Shown piece after piece: positions 1-7,819 of a stretch of DNA of 64,000 nucleotides. Source of the stretch: an uncultured Oscillibacter sp. (GTDB lineage Bacteria > Bacillota > Clostridia > Oscillospirales > Oscillospiraceae); the NCBI GenBank assembly GCA_910584075.1, contig CAJTZI010000004.1, forward strand, positions 1-64,000, given 5' to 3'. The position numbers and the translations under genes are program-made. The notes under the pieces are model-generated. The model had not been told where the DNA came from, did not search any database, and saw nothing but the letters and a program-made list of their open reading frames with translations. Position 1 is the first letter of the stretch, and each line of letters begins with the position of its first letter.

Positions 1-296
1 GGGAACTTCGTCCCGGGCTGGTTCAGCGTGTAGGCCTCCTCCATGGGGTAGAAGCCCATCAGTCCGAAGGTGGCGTAGGCCACCGGGCCCGCGTGGCCCT
101 TGGAGAGCACCAGCCAGTCCCGGTCCTCCCAGCGGGGATTCTTGGGGTCGAACTTCATGACCTCGCCGTACAGCACGGCCATCAGGTCCGCCAGGTCCAT
201 GGACCCGCCCACATGGCCGAAGCCCCGGCTGTGGATCACCTTCAGCGTCTCCAGCCGAATTTCCGCCGCCAGTACCTTGAGATTTTTTTCGTTCAT
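1..296 (-). CDS. Transketolase, N-terminal part (cut by window edge)
   Basis: The first ~98 residues of a transketolase N-terminal (thiamine-diphosphate binding) region are visible; the gene runs off the left edge. Transketolase moves two-carbon ketol units between sugar phosphates in the non-oxidative pentose phosphate pathway. The family signature at the start is clear: IHSRGFGHVGGSMDLADLM followed by LSKGHAGPVAYATF, the usual H-x-GG-S and SKGH-A substrate/cofactor motifs. ATG 296 is preferred because AGGAAG lies about 9 bases upstream; an in-frame ATG at 317 has no ribosome site. In many Firmicutes this is one of two split subunits, which cannot be decided here. A sigma-A-like promoter lies upstream. 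Confidence 0.88.
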   Translation of the reverse strand, partial: MNEKNLKVLAAEIRLETLKVIHSRGFGHVGGSMDLADLMAVLYGEVMKFDPKNPRWEDRDWLVLSKGHAGPVAYATFGLMGFYPMEEAYTLNQPGTKF

Positions 297-446
297 CAGC
301 TCTTTCTTCCTTTCCATGTTTTGCCGTCTGCCGCGCCGCCGGTTCCACAGGGGCACAGAGACAGTCAGAGCAGGACTTCCCGGGAACTGTGTGCGTTCAC
401 ACAGTTTTGCATAATTACCACCGGAGGCCTTGTTCATTGCGGCTAT

Positions 447-476
447 ATTTTACTCCCATTCAAACCGTCCCGTCAA
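447..476 (-). promoter_or_regulatory. Promoter of the transketolase gene
   Basis: On the minus strand TTGACG (471-476) and TAAAAT (447-452) are 18 bases apart. This puts a start of transcription near 440 and a leader of about 145 bases. The 297-614 gap holds this promoter and the gpmI terminator; I see no gene in it. Confidence 0.6.
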
Positions 477-548
477 TATCTGTTTGAATTTTCACAAGGG
501 ATTGGGAAAAACGCAAAAAAAACCGCTGTATTTCACTGCAAATCGTAC

Positions 549-580
549 AAAGGCGGCGCGGCGTCTGCCGCGCCGCCTTT
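549..580 (-). terminator. Terminator after gpmI
   Basis: A 14-bp perfect GC-rich stem (AAAGGCGGCGCGGC with its complement) and a 4-base loop sits 34 bases past the gpmI stop codon. Symmetric A/T flanks mean it could work in both directions. Confidence 0.7.
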
Positions 581-614
581 TAAGCAGCGGGAAAATATGC
601 CCGCCGGTGGTCGT

Positions 615-2183
615 TTATTCGTACCGGGTTCCGGCGCCCTCCACCATGGCGTCATAGGCACGCTTGACCTTGTCGTAGTTTTTGTCGCGGTCCAGGGCTA
701 CGCCGCGGCCCACGCCGTCCACAATGCGGCCCACGCCGATGGCCTCCAGCTTGGCGTCCGTCTCCGCCAGAAGGGCGGGGGCGGAGCCGGGGTCGGTGGA
801 GCGGCCGTCGAAGATGATGTGGAGATACACCCGGCTGAGGCCGTTGTCCCGGGCCATCTCGCAGATGTTCAGCGGGTAGTCGATGCAGCCGTGGGAGGAC
901 TTGTAGGTCAGATAGGCCAGCAGGTGCAGAGCGGTGCCGTTTTTCTTGGCGTGCTCAATGGCCTGGAGGAAGATGGGATTTTGTTTGAAGCTGCCGTCCT
1001 TCACGGCGGCATCCAGACGGACGTCGTCCTGCATCACGCAGCGGCCCGCGCCCAGGTTGGAGTGGCCCGCCTCGGAGTTGCCGGCTTTACCGGCGCCCAG
1101 GCCCACAAACTCGCCGGATGCATGGAGCTTGGACCAGGACTTCTCCGCCAGCAGAGAGTCCCAGTAGGGGGTGTCCGCCAGGTGGATGGCGTCGCCGTCG
1201 TCGCCGGTGCCAAGGCCCCAGCCGTCGCAGATGATCAGGAGCATCTTCCGGCCCTGGCCCCAGTCCTTGCCCTCACAGAGGGGTCTGCCGTCCATCTCGG
1301 CGGGCTGGGGAATGCCCATGACGTTCAGCACCGTGGGAGACACGTCTCCCAGGGAGCCGTCCCGCAGCCGGATGGGGCTGGGATCGGCGGGGTCGATCAT
1401 GATGAAGGGAACCAGGTTGGTGGTGTGGGCTCCGTCGGGCTTGCCGGCGGCGGTGTAGAGCTTCTCGATATTGCCGTGGTCGGCGGTGATGGCCACCACA
1501 TAGCCCTTGCCCAGGGCGTCGTTGACCACCTTGTCCAGATACTGGCTCACATAGCCGCAGGCCTTGATCTTGGCTTCGGTGTTCTGGGTGTGGCCGATGA
1601 CGTCGCCGTTTGCAAAATTGGTCACCACGAAGTCATACCTGCCCAGGGCGTCCATGACGGCGTCCGCCACCTGGGGCAGGGACAGCTCCGGCTTCTGGTC
1701 AAAGTCGATGCCCTTGGGGGAGGGGAAGCACAGGTCGTCCTCTCCGGGGAAGGCGGTGTTCTCGCCGCCGTTGAAGAAGAAGGTCACATGGGCGAACTTC
1801 TCGCTCTCGGCGCAGTGGAACTGGGTTTTCCCGGCCTCGCTGAGGACCTGAGCCAGGGGCTTCACCACCTTGGCGGGGGCGAAGGCGATGGGGAGATCCT
1901 TGAACTTGTCGTGGTACATGGTCATGATGACAAAGTCCAGGTTGTTGAGCTTCCGGCGCTCCGCCTTGTCGAAGCCCTCCTCCGTGAACATCTCGGTGAG
2001 CTCAATCTCCCGCTCGCCCCGGCGGCAGCAGAAGATGGCGGCATCGCCGTCGGAAATCTTGCCCACGGGCTTTCCGTTCTCCACCAGAACCATGGGCTCC
2101 AGGTGGTAATCGTCCTGTCCCAGCTCGTATGCCCTCTTGACGGCCTCCGCCAGCTGCGCGCCGCCGCGCTTGAAATCAGACAT
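615..2183 (-). CDS. gpmI: 2,3-bisphosphoglycerate-independent phosphoglycerate mutase, circularly permuted
   Basis: Interconverts 3- and 2-phosphoglycerate in glycolysis using two Mn ions and a phosphoserine. All hallmark motifs of the family are present but in swapped order. Residues 1-300 match the normally C-terminal part: RRGER at 54-58, K129, NGDVIGH (D194, H198), ADHGN (D235, H236), GAHTTN (H253). Residues 313-522 match the normally N-terminal part: ICDGWG (D320), GNSEAGH (catalytic S370), H431, DGRST (R461), R493 and R499. The protein ends at ...VEGAGTRYE, just where the ordinary enzyme continues into the stretch that here forms the N terminus. One reading frame, 522 residues (family about 510), ATG with CTGGAGG 7 bases upstream. 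The Asp usually after GR is Ser462. Position 77 bases below the HAD genes on the same strand allows co-transcription. Confidence 0.88.
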   Translation of the reverse strand: MSDFKRGGAQLAEAVKRAYELGQDDYHLEPMVLVENGKPVGKISDGDAAIFCCRRGEREIELTEMFTEEGFDKAERRKLNNLDFVIMTMYHDKFKDLPIAFAPAKVVKPLAQVLSEAGKTQFHCAESEKFAHVTFFFNGGENTAFPGEDDLCFPSPKGIDFDQKPELSLPQVADAVMDALGRYDFVVTNFANGDVIGHTQNTEAKIKACGYVSQYLDKVVNDALGKGYVVAITADHGNIEKLYTAAGKPDGAHTTNLVPFIMIDPADPSPIRLRDGSLGDVSPTVLNVMGIPQPAEMDGRPLCEGKDWGQGRKMLLIICDGWGLGTGDDGDAIHLADTPYWDSLLAEKSWSKLHASGEFVGLGAGKAGNSEAGHSNLGAGRCVMQDDVRLDAAVKDGSFKQNPIFLQAIEHAKKNGTALHLLAYLTYKSSHGCIDYPLNICEMARDNGLSRVYLHIIFDGRSTDPGSAPALLAETDAKLEAIGVGRIVDGVGRGVALDRDKNYDKVKRAYDAMVEGAGTRYE

Positions 2184-2260
2184 TGCAAAAACCTCCAGTT
2201 TACATTAAATTCAGAATCAGGAATCTTGCGGGGAACCCAACCGATTCCCAATGGACACGG

Positions 2261-3037
2261 TTACTGTCCGTCGCCGGGGGGAATCAGCCGGTCGACAGCC
2301 ACCTGCCCGCAGGCGGGGAAGATGTCCAGCAGCTGGGGGAAGGTGTAGACCTTGCCGTCGGGCATGTTCTCCTCCGTCAGCTTCAGGGGTTTTTCTTTGT
2401 TATACTGCACCGTGACGGTCATGCCGAAGTCGCAGGCCTTGGCGCCCACGATGTCCCGGTTCAGGTTGTCGCCCACGTAGCAGCAGTTCTCCGGCAGGGC
2501 GCCCACTTCCTCCATGGCGTAGTAGTAGATGGCGGGGCCGGGCTTGCGGACATAGGTGATGGAGGACTGCTGGACGGTCTTGAAATAGGGCTGCAGGCCA
2601 TCGGCGTCCAGCCACTCGTCCACCTCCCGTTTGCCAACCAGGTCACTGATGATGCCCAAGGTGTAGCCCCGGGCACAGAGCTCCTTCACGGTCTCGGCGC
2701 CGCCTTCCACCACCGTGCGGCGGCCCTTGGTCTGGCGGTACTGATAGGTGAGCTCTGCGGCGTTCTTTAAAATGCGCTCCCGGTCCATGTCAAAAGCCAG
2801 CCAGCGGGTCCACAGGACCTCCTCCGGCGCCTCGCACATGAACTTCAGTGCCCAGTCCCGGTACTTGTCGTACCGCTTGTCGATCACGTCGCTGAACCAC
2901 TGGCTGGGATTGTCGGTCTCCACGCCGCACAGCTCCGCGATCTTCGCCCGGGCGGCGGAGAGGTAGGCGGGGTCCTCGTCGATGACCCGGAAGGTGCCTC
3001 CCAGGTCCAGAAAGATGTATCTGATGTCGGTGTTCAT
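2261..3037 (-). CDS. HAD-superfamily hydrolase, paralogue 1 of 3
   Basis: 258-residue haloacid dehalogenase-like protein. Motif I is DLGGT at residues 11-15, so the first Asp (nucleophile) is kept but the second Asp of the usual DxDxT of phosphatases is Gly. GDNLNRD is motif IV and VRKPG carries the motif III Lys. A helical cap lies between residues 20 and 110. It is the most distal of three tandem copies read from the promoter at 4743-4771. Start ATG 3037 has GGAGG 10 bases upstream; an overlapping ATG at 3044 is in another frame. Substrate unknown; a sugar-phosphate or similar phosphoester is an inference from the LacI/PHP/PfkB context. Confidence 0.8.
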   Translation of the reverse strand: MNTDIRYIFLDLGGTFRVIDEDPAYLSAARAKIAELCGVETDNPSQWFSDVIDKRYDKYRDWALKFMCEAPEEVLWTRWLAFDMDRERILKNAAELTYQYRQTKGRRTVVEGGAETVKELCARGYTLGIISDLVGKREVDEWLDADGLQPYFKTVQQSSITYVRKPGPAIYYYAMEEVGALPENCCYVGDNLNRDIVGAKACDFGMTVTVQYNKEKPLKLTEENMPDGKVYTFPQLLDIFPACGQVAVDRLIPPGDGQ

Positions 3038-3088
3038 ATTCCATCAGCCTCCGTGTTGTTATAGTCCTCTGGAAAAGGGGAGATGCGC

Positions 3089-3110
3089 CCGGGGAACCCT
3101 CTGTCCCCGG
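3089..3110 (-). other. Intercistronic hairpin between HAD 2 and HAD 1
   Basis: CCGGGGA and TCCCCGG form a 7-bp stem with an 8-base loop in the 90-base gap. There is no U tract, so it may be a processing or stability element and not a terminator. Confidence 0.35.
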
Positions 3111-3127
3111 ACGTCCTCCAAATCCAT

Positions 3128-3865
3128 TCAGTTCAAAGGCGGCAGCAGGTTCAGGATCTCCCGGAAGTCCTCCACCACCGCGTCGGGACGGTTCTCCTCG
3201 GTGAACTCCACAGGGTGCTTCTTCTCAGGGGAGGAGAAGATAATGTTGCAGCCCACGCCGGCCTTCTTGGCGCCGGGGATGTCCCGCTTGATATTGTCCG
3301 CCACGGATACGCACTCGCTCAGCTCCACGCCCATCTCCCTGGCGGCCAGCTGGTAGATCTCAAAGCAGGGCTTGCGCATTCCGCACACGGAGGAGAGGAC
3401 CACGGCGTCAAAGTACCGGTCCAGACCGTCCTCCTCCAGCCAGTCGGGGACTTCGTTCTCGCCGATGAGGTTGGAGATGATACCCAGCTTGTAGCCCCGC
3501 TCGTGCAGGCCCCGGATGACCTCCACGCCGCCGTCCACCACTACCCGGCGTCCCTTGCACTGGCGGTACTGGAAGCTCAGCTCGTGGCAGACCTGCCGGA
3601 CCCGCGCCTGGTCATAGTCCGGCAGCAGCCACTTGCACCACAGCTCCTGGTCATTGGACTCCCGGTTTTCCTCCAGGGCCCACTTGCGGTAGGGCTCGTA
3701 GCGCTCCTCGATCATCTGGTAGAACTCCTCGTAGGGCACGGGAGAGCCGGCGATCTCCGCCATCTTCCGGCGGGCGTGGCGCATCCACGGCTCCTCCAGC
3801 AGAGCGATGCGGAGGGTTCCCCCCAGGTCGAAGAAGACGGCCTTGTAACGCTTTGTCGTATCCAT
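3128..3865 (-). CDS. HAD-superfamily hydrolase, paralogue 2 of 3
   Basis: 245 residues, clearly related along its length to both neighbours. Motif I reads FFDLGGTLR, again lacking the second Asp typical of phosphatases; motif IV reads VADNIKRD where the others have GDN. MRKPC carries the motif III Lys. ATG 3865 follows AAGGAGG by 5 bases and lies only 13 bases past the stop of paralogue 3, so the two are co-transcribed. The replaced motif IV Gly and the different C-terminal tail suggest the copies have diverged in specificity. Exact reaction unknown; a Mg-dependent phosphoester or C-halide-type hydrolysis is the family range. Confidence 0.8.
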   Translation of the reverse strand: MDTTKRYKAVFFDLGGTLRIALLEEPWMRHARRKMAEIAGSPVPYEEFYQMIEERYEPYRKWALEENRESNDQELWCKWLLPDYDQARVRQVCHELSFQYRQCKGRRVVVDGGVEVIRGLHERGYKLGIISNLIGENEVPDWLEEDGLDRYFDAVVLSSVCGMRKPCFEIYQLAAREMGVELSECVSVADNIKRDIPGAKKAGVGCNIIFSSPEKKHPVEFTEENRPDAVVEDFREILNLLPPLN

Positions 3866-3878
3866 GGAGACCTCCTTA

Positions 3879-4613
3879 TCAAGTACGGGCGGGGAAGATG
3901 TCCAGCAGCTCCGACAGGGCGGTGATCACATGGTCGGGGGTGAACTCCTTGCCGGTGGCGTGTTCGTTGTTCAGGGTGTCAGGCTCGTCGATGCGGATCA
4001 TCATGCCGAAGCCCGCGGCCTGGGTGCCCTCCACGTCCCGGACGGGGTTGTCGCCCACGTAGGCGCAGTTGGCCTCGGGCGTGCCGATGCAGCGGCAGGC
4101 CAGGTGGTAGATCTCCGGGTTGGGCTTGCGCAGCCGCACCTTGGAGGAGAGGATGGTGGTCTTGAAGCACTGGGCCACGCCGTCGGCGGCCATCCAGTCG
4201 GGGATCTCCGTCTCCGTGACGGTGTTGGCGATGATGCCCAGCGTGTAGCCTCGGGCGCAGAGCTCCCTGATGGTGGCGACGGCGTCGGGCCGGGCCACCC
4301 GGCGGCCGTCGTGGTCCCGCCACAGGCGGGTGAGACGGGCGGCGTTGGCGAAGATCATGTTGGGCTCGTAGTCCGGCAGCATGTACTGGGTCCACAGCTC
4401 ACCCTCGGAGGCGTCCAGCAGCGTCTCCTTGGACATTTTGCGGTACTTCTTCCACCGCTCCTCCAGCTTGGCGAAGAGCTCGTCATGGCTCTCCCTGGTC
4501 TGGATGAGCTCCATCAGACCGGCCTCGGCCCGGTCAATGAAGTCCTGCTCCTTGAGCACGATGCGCAGGGTGTTGCCTACGTCAAAGAAAATTGTCTGAA
4601 TATCCGGGGTCAT
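3879..4613 (-). CDS. HAD-superfamily hydrolase, paralogue 3 of 3
   Basis: First gene of the HAD run, 244 residues. Motif I is FFDVGNTLR; the Lys of motif III is in LRKPNPEI; motif IV is YVGDNPVRD. The FDVGNTL version of motif I occurs in several HAD clades without the general acid Asp. ATG 4613 is chosen because AGGAGG ends 8 bases before it; a longer TTG start at 4631 would place that ribosome site inside the coding region. The promoter and a LacI-type operator lie directly upstream, so the divergent LacI regulator probably controls this gene and the two behind it. Confidence 0.82.
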   Translation of the reverse strand: MTPDIQTIFFDVGNTLRIVLKEQDFIDRAEAGLMELIQTRESHDELFAKLEERWKKYRKMSKETLLDASEGELWTQYMLPDYEPNMIFANAARLTRLWRDHDGRRVARPDAVATIRELCARGYTLGIIANTVTETEIPDWMAADGVAQCFKTTILSSKVRLRKPNPEIYHLACRCIGTPEANCAYVGDNPVRDVEGTQAAGFGMMIRIDEPDTLNNEHATGKEFTPDHVITALSELLDIFPART

Positions 4614-4712
4614 TTCAAAGTCCTCCTTCAAAATAGTATACGAAACTAAGCGCCGCGGAAAATCCGCCGCAAAGCCCCCCGGGGACCCGGCCGTCCGGCG
4701 CCGGAGGCGATC

Positions 4713-4726
4713 TGTAAACGTTTACG
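4713..4726. promoter_or_regulatory. LacI-family operator at the HAD promoter
   Basis: TGTAAACGTTTACG is a 14-base near-perfect palindrome with the central CG typical of LacI/CcpA-family sites. It sits about +10 to +23 from the predicted HAD transcription start, a position suited to repression by the adjacent LacI-type protein. A CcpA cre site cannot be excluded by sequence alone. Confidence 0.7.
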
Positions 4727-4742
4727 GCCTTTTGCTGGTTTC

Positions 4743-4771
4743 ATTCTAAATAACGGCGGGTTCTTTGTCAA
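4743..4771 (-). promoter_or_regulatory. Promoter of the three-gene HAD run
   Basis: Minus-strand TTGACA (4766-4771), 17 bases, TAGAAT (4743-4748). Near-consensus sigma-A promoter with the start of transcription near 4736, followed by the operator at 4713-4726. Confidence 0.8.
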
Positions 4772-4843
4772 TATCCCAAATGCCAAAGTGTAGGGGCGTT
4801 TTTTCGTTTTTATGCCCAAAAGCCGGAAAAAATCAGATTGTTA

Positions 4844-4872
4844 TTGACAATAGAAGGAAAATCATATATGCT
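4844..4872 (+). promoter_or_regulatory. Promoter of the lacI-like regulator gene
   Basis: TTGACA, 17 bases, TATGCT. The transcript would start near 4879 and run through the second operator-like site at 4925-4938. Confidence 0.75.
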
Positions 4873-4924
4873 TTTATTATGTGGCTGGCAGTGGAAACGG
4901 CGCTGCCGGCCGCGAAATATAAAG

Positions 4925-4938
4925 CGGAAACGTTTGCG
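4925..4938. promoter_or_regulatory. Second LacI-type operator, in the regulator's own leader
   Basis: CGGAAACGTTTGCG contains the same AAACGTTT core as the operator at 4713-4726 and lies between the regulator's promoter and start codon, suggesting autoregulation. Confidence 0.55.
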
Positions 4939-4970
4939 GTTTCCAAGGCCGGGGAGGATAGCTGAATTCT

Positions 4971-5975
4971 ATGAAAAGCGTAACGCTAAAGGATGTGGCG
5001 AAAGCCGCCGGCGTCTCTTACGCCACTGTCTCCCGGGCTCTGTCCGGCAGCCCCCAGATCGGCAGCGACACCCGGGAGCGCATCATCAAGCTCTGTGATG
5101 AGATGGGCTACACCACAAACTATGTTGCCCGGTCCATGGTGATGAAGAAGACGGATCTGATCGGACTGGTGGTCCCCTCGGTGGACAACCAGTTCATGAG
5201 CGAGATGGCCTACCACGCGGAGATGAGCGCCAGGACCCACGGCTACAATATCATGCTGTGCAACTCCGGTCCGGATTTGAAGCAGGAGAAAACGGTGGTC
5301 AAGCTGCTGCTGGGCCGGCAGGTGGACGGCATTCTCATTGTGCCCCAGGGGCCCCAGACCTACGAGAACATCCGGGCCTACACCGATCAGGTGCCCACGG
5401 TGTTCGTCAGTGAAAACCTGCGGGACCAGCCCCAGAGCTATGTCACCGTGGACAACAGCCGGGGCACCTACATCGGCACCAAGTACCTCTATGAGCTGGG
5501 CCACCGGGATATTTTGTACTTCGGCCGACGCCACACCACCACCCACCAGCTGCGGGCGGAGGGGTATATGCGGGCCTGCCAGGAGCTGGGCCTCCAGCAG
5601 CGGTTTTTCAACAGCGAGTACAGCCGCTCCTCCATCAACAACGGCTACCAGATGGCCCGGGACCTCTTCTCCCGGCCCATTGACTATACCGCCATCTTCG
5701 CCTCCACGGACTCCCATGCCCTGGGCGTCATGCGGGCGGCGGATGAGCTGCGGATCGACATTCCCGGGCACCTGAGCCTGATCGGCTTCGACAACATCCC
5801 CTCGGCGGAGCTGCCCCGCATTGAGCTGACCACCATTGAGCAGCCCCTGCGGGAGATGGCCGTTCAGGCCGTGGATATGCTGCGGGACAAGATCGAGCAC
5901 GGCACCCAGGGGTATGTCCACCAGATCCTCCTGCCGGGGCTTGTAAAGCGGGGCACCTGCCGGACGCTGGACTGA
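4971..5975 (+). CDS. LacI-family transcriptional regulator
   Basis: 334 residues. The N-terminal helix-turn-helix and hinge (TLKDVAKAAGVSYATVSRAL, residues 4-23) are textbook LacI/GalR; residues 60-330 form the periplasmic-binding-like ligand domain (LIGLVVPSVDNQF, then IFASTDSHALGVM and LIGFDNIPSAE). The effector is not recognisable. It lies divergent to the HAD genes and directly upstream of the PHP and PfkB genes, with operator-like palindromes on both promoters, so it most likely represses the whole locus until a sugar-like inducer binds. ATG 4971 has GGGGAGG 13 bases upstream. Confidence 0.92.
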   Translation: MKSVTLKDVAKAAGVSYATVSRALSGSPQIGSDTRERIIKLCDEMGYTTNYVARSMVMKKTDLIGLVVPSVDNQFMSEMAYHAEMSARTHGYNIMLCNSGPDLKQEKTVVKLLLGRQVDGILIVPQGPQTYENIRAYTDQVPTVFVSENLRDQPQSYVTVDNSRGTYIGTKYLYELGHRDILYFGRRHTTTHQLRAEGYMRACQELGLQQRFFNSEYSRSSINNGYQMARDLFSRPIDYTAIFASTDSHALGVMRAADELRIDIPGHLSLIGFDNIPSAELPRIELTTIEQPLREMAVQAVDMLRDKIEHGTQGYVHQILLPGLVKRGTCRTLD

Positions 5976-6056
5976 GCGCCGCCCCGCGCATCAAAATTCC
6001 AGGGATGCCCGACAGCCACGCCGGACCCCCATAAAAGAAAGGGAGCAGATCTCAAT

Positions 6057-6785
6057 ATGAACGGCTATCTCTATGACCCGCACACCCACACGGCGGAGAC
6101 CAGCAGATGCGGACACCTCTTCGCCGCCGACGTGGTGGACCGCTACGTCCGCCACGGCTTCTCCGGCCTGGTAGTCACCGACCACCTCCATCCGGAGTAC
6201 CTCTCCCGCATCGACACGGAGCACAATTGGGACAAAGTCATGGACCACTACCTCTCCGGATACCACGCCTCCAAGAAGCGGGGCGACGAGGTGGGCTTTG
6301 ATGTCATTCTGGGAGCAGAGTTCCGCTTTCCCGAGAACGACAACGACTACCTGGTCTACGGCATTGATGAGCAGTGGCTCCGCTCCAATCCCTACGCCTG
6401 CTGCATGAGCGCCCAGGAGTTTTACGACAAGTTCCATGATCAGGTCTTGATTATCCACGCCCACCCCTTCCGCAAGGGCAGCGCCCCCGTACAGGAGACC
6501 GCTGTCCACGGTGCGGAGATCATCAACGGCAACCCCCGCCATGAGAACAACAACGACAAGGCCCTGGAGCTCTGCCGCCGCCACCCGGAGTACTTCCGTC
6601 TGGCGGGGTCCGACACCCACCGGGACGGGGACGAGGCCCGCACCGCCGTCATCCTGCCGGAGCGGGTCCGCGACTCTTTTGCGTACAAGGCCATGATTGA
6701 AAGCTGCAATTTTCACCTCTGGAGCCCGTTGTTCCAGGGGTTTGTAGAGGCCGACGAGGCCATTCGGAAGGAGGCGGCGAAATGA
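6057..6785 (+). CDS. PHP-domain phosphoesterase
   Basis: 242-residue stand-alone PHP (polymerase and histidinol phosphatase) protein. The metal-binding set is complete: DPHTHT (H9, H11), TDH (D42, H43), GAEF (E88), IHAHP (H134, H136) and GSDTHRD (D186, H188). Such proteins hydrolyse phosphoesters with a trinuclear metal centre; the substrate cannot be read from sequence. It lies 81 bases after the LacI gene and its stop overlaps the start of the PfkB kinase gene (ATGA), so the two are translationally coupled and probably act on the same compound class. A GGGAG ribosome site precedes ATG 6057. Confidence 0.85.
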   Translation: MNGYLYDPHTHTAETSRCGHLFAADVVDRYVRHGFSGLVVTDHLHPEYLSRIDTEHNWDKVMDHYLSGYHASKKRGDEVGFDVILGAEFRFPENDNDYLVYGIDEQWLRSNPYACCMSAQEFYDKFHDQVLIIHAHPFRKGSAPVQETAVHGAEIINGNPRHENNNDKALELCRRHPEYFRLAGSDTHRDGDEARTAVILPERVRDSFAYKAMIESCNFHLWSPLFQGFVEADEAIRKEAAK

Positions 6786-7663
6786 GCCGGTTTGACTCTT
6801 TGATCATCGGTGAGGTGGCCCGGGACACCAACGTGGACTATGACGGGACCACTGTCCAGGCCATCGGCGGCGCGGTGTACTACTCCGGCTTTGCCGCCGC
6901 CAACATCGGGCACAGGATCGCGGTGCTGCCCAAGGCGGACATGGCTCCGGAGGAGCTGAAGGAGGCCTTCGCCAAGGCCCCCAACGCCGCGGTGTACCCT
7001 CTGCCCAGCACCCATTCCTTTGTGACCAAAAACGTCTACCACACCCCGGACCGGGAGCGGCGCACCTCCACGGTGGACAGCGTCATCGACCCCTACCGCA
7101 CGGAGGAGGTCCCCGCTGAGATCGACGCCGGGATCTGGCATCTGGCGGGGCTGGTGGGAGGCGACATCCCCGATGAGATGATCCCCTTCGCCGCGGAGCG
7201 GGCCATGGTGGCCATCGACGTGCAGTGTATGCTCCGCTGGGTGGAGAATGGCGGCATGGTGTACCGCGACTGGGCCGCCAAGCGGGAGATGCTGCCCTAT
7301 GTCCGGTTTTTGAAGACCGACGCCGCCGAGGCGGAGATCCTCACCGGCCTCACAGACCGGGCGGAGGCCGCCAGGACGCTGTACGGCTGGGGCGCCAAGG
7401 AGGTTCTGATCACCCACAACACGGAGGTCCTGGTCTACGACGGAAAGGAGATCTACACCTGTCCCATCAAGGCCCGGAACCTCTCCGGACGCACCGGGCG
7501 GGGGGACACCACCTTTGCCTGCTACATCAACGAGCGGCTGACGCAGGATATTCCCACGGCCCTCCGCACCGCCACGGCCCTGGTCTCTTTGAAGATGGAG
7601 ACCCCGGGGCCCTACATGGGCACCCGGGCGGATCTGGATGCCTACATCAAAGAGTTCTATTAA
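6782..7663 (+). CDS. PfkB-family sugar kinase
   Basis: 293 residues of the ribokinase/PfkB fold: the N-terminal GG motif is IGGAVYYSG and the C-terminal anion-hole/catalytic motif is SGRTGRGDTTF, with Asp497-equivalent D kept as the catalytic base in GRGD. The usual DTTGAGD is altered to GRTGRGD, so this is a divergent clade, similar in feel to myo-inositol or unknown sugar kinases. It overlaps the PHP gene by 4 bases and is followed by a strong terminator. A kinase, a PHP phosphatase and HAD hydrolases under one LacI regulator suggest turnover of a phosphorylated sugar or polyol (inference). No transporter gene is next to it. Confidence 0.85.
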   Translation: MSRFDSLIIGEVARDTNVDYDGTTVQAIGGAVYYSGFAAANIGHRIAVLPKADMAPEELKEAFAKAPNAAVYPLPSTHSFVTKNVYHTPDRERRTSTVDSVIDPYRTEEVPAEIDAGIWHLAGLVGGDIPDEMIPFAAERAMVAIDVQCMLRWVENGGMVYRDWAAKREMLPYVRFLKTDAAEAEILTGLTDRAEAARTLYGWGAKEVLITHNTEVLVYDGKEIYTCPIKARNLSGRTGRGDTTFACYINERLTQDIPTALRTATALVSLKMETPGPYMGTRADLDAYIKEFY

Positions 7664-7672
7664 GAGATATAG

Positions 7673-7716
7673 ACGGCCGGCGCACCGGTTTCCGGTGCGC
7701 CGGCCGTTTGTCATTT
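7673..7716 (+). terminator. Terminator after the PfkB kinase gene
   Basis: 16-bp perfect GC-rich stem (7673-7688 with 7692-7707), 3-base loop, then TTGTCATTTTT. Confidence 0.85.
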
Positions 7717-7819
7717 TTGCCGCGAATCTGTATCTCTTTTGTAATCCTTTTGAGATTTTTTTCGTTTCCTGGAGTGGTATTCTGTTCCTGTCAAATTCGG
7801 ATAGAAAGGACTTTCTGCC

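Noticed and set aside
93..2348. A 751-codon open frame on the plus strand opposite gpmI
   Set aside because: Composition of a high-GC antisense shadow: no family resemblance, no ribosome site, and the opposite strand encodes a clear enzyme. Other long antisense frames (6713-8110, 12577-14643, 21379-23277, 32652-34331, 49884-52538) fail for the same reasons.
4713..4726. Treating the palindrome as a pure CcpA cre site
   Set aside because: It fits cre almost as well, but the matching core in the adjacent lacI leader and the divergent layout favour the local LacI protein. Left as an alternative.
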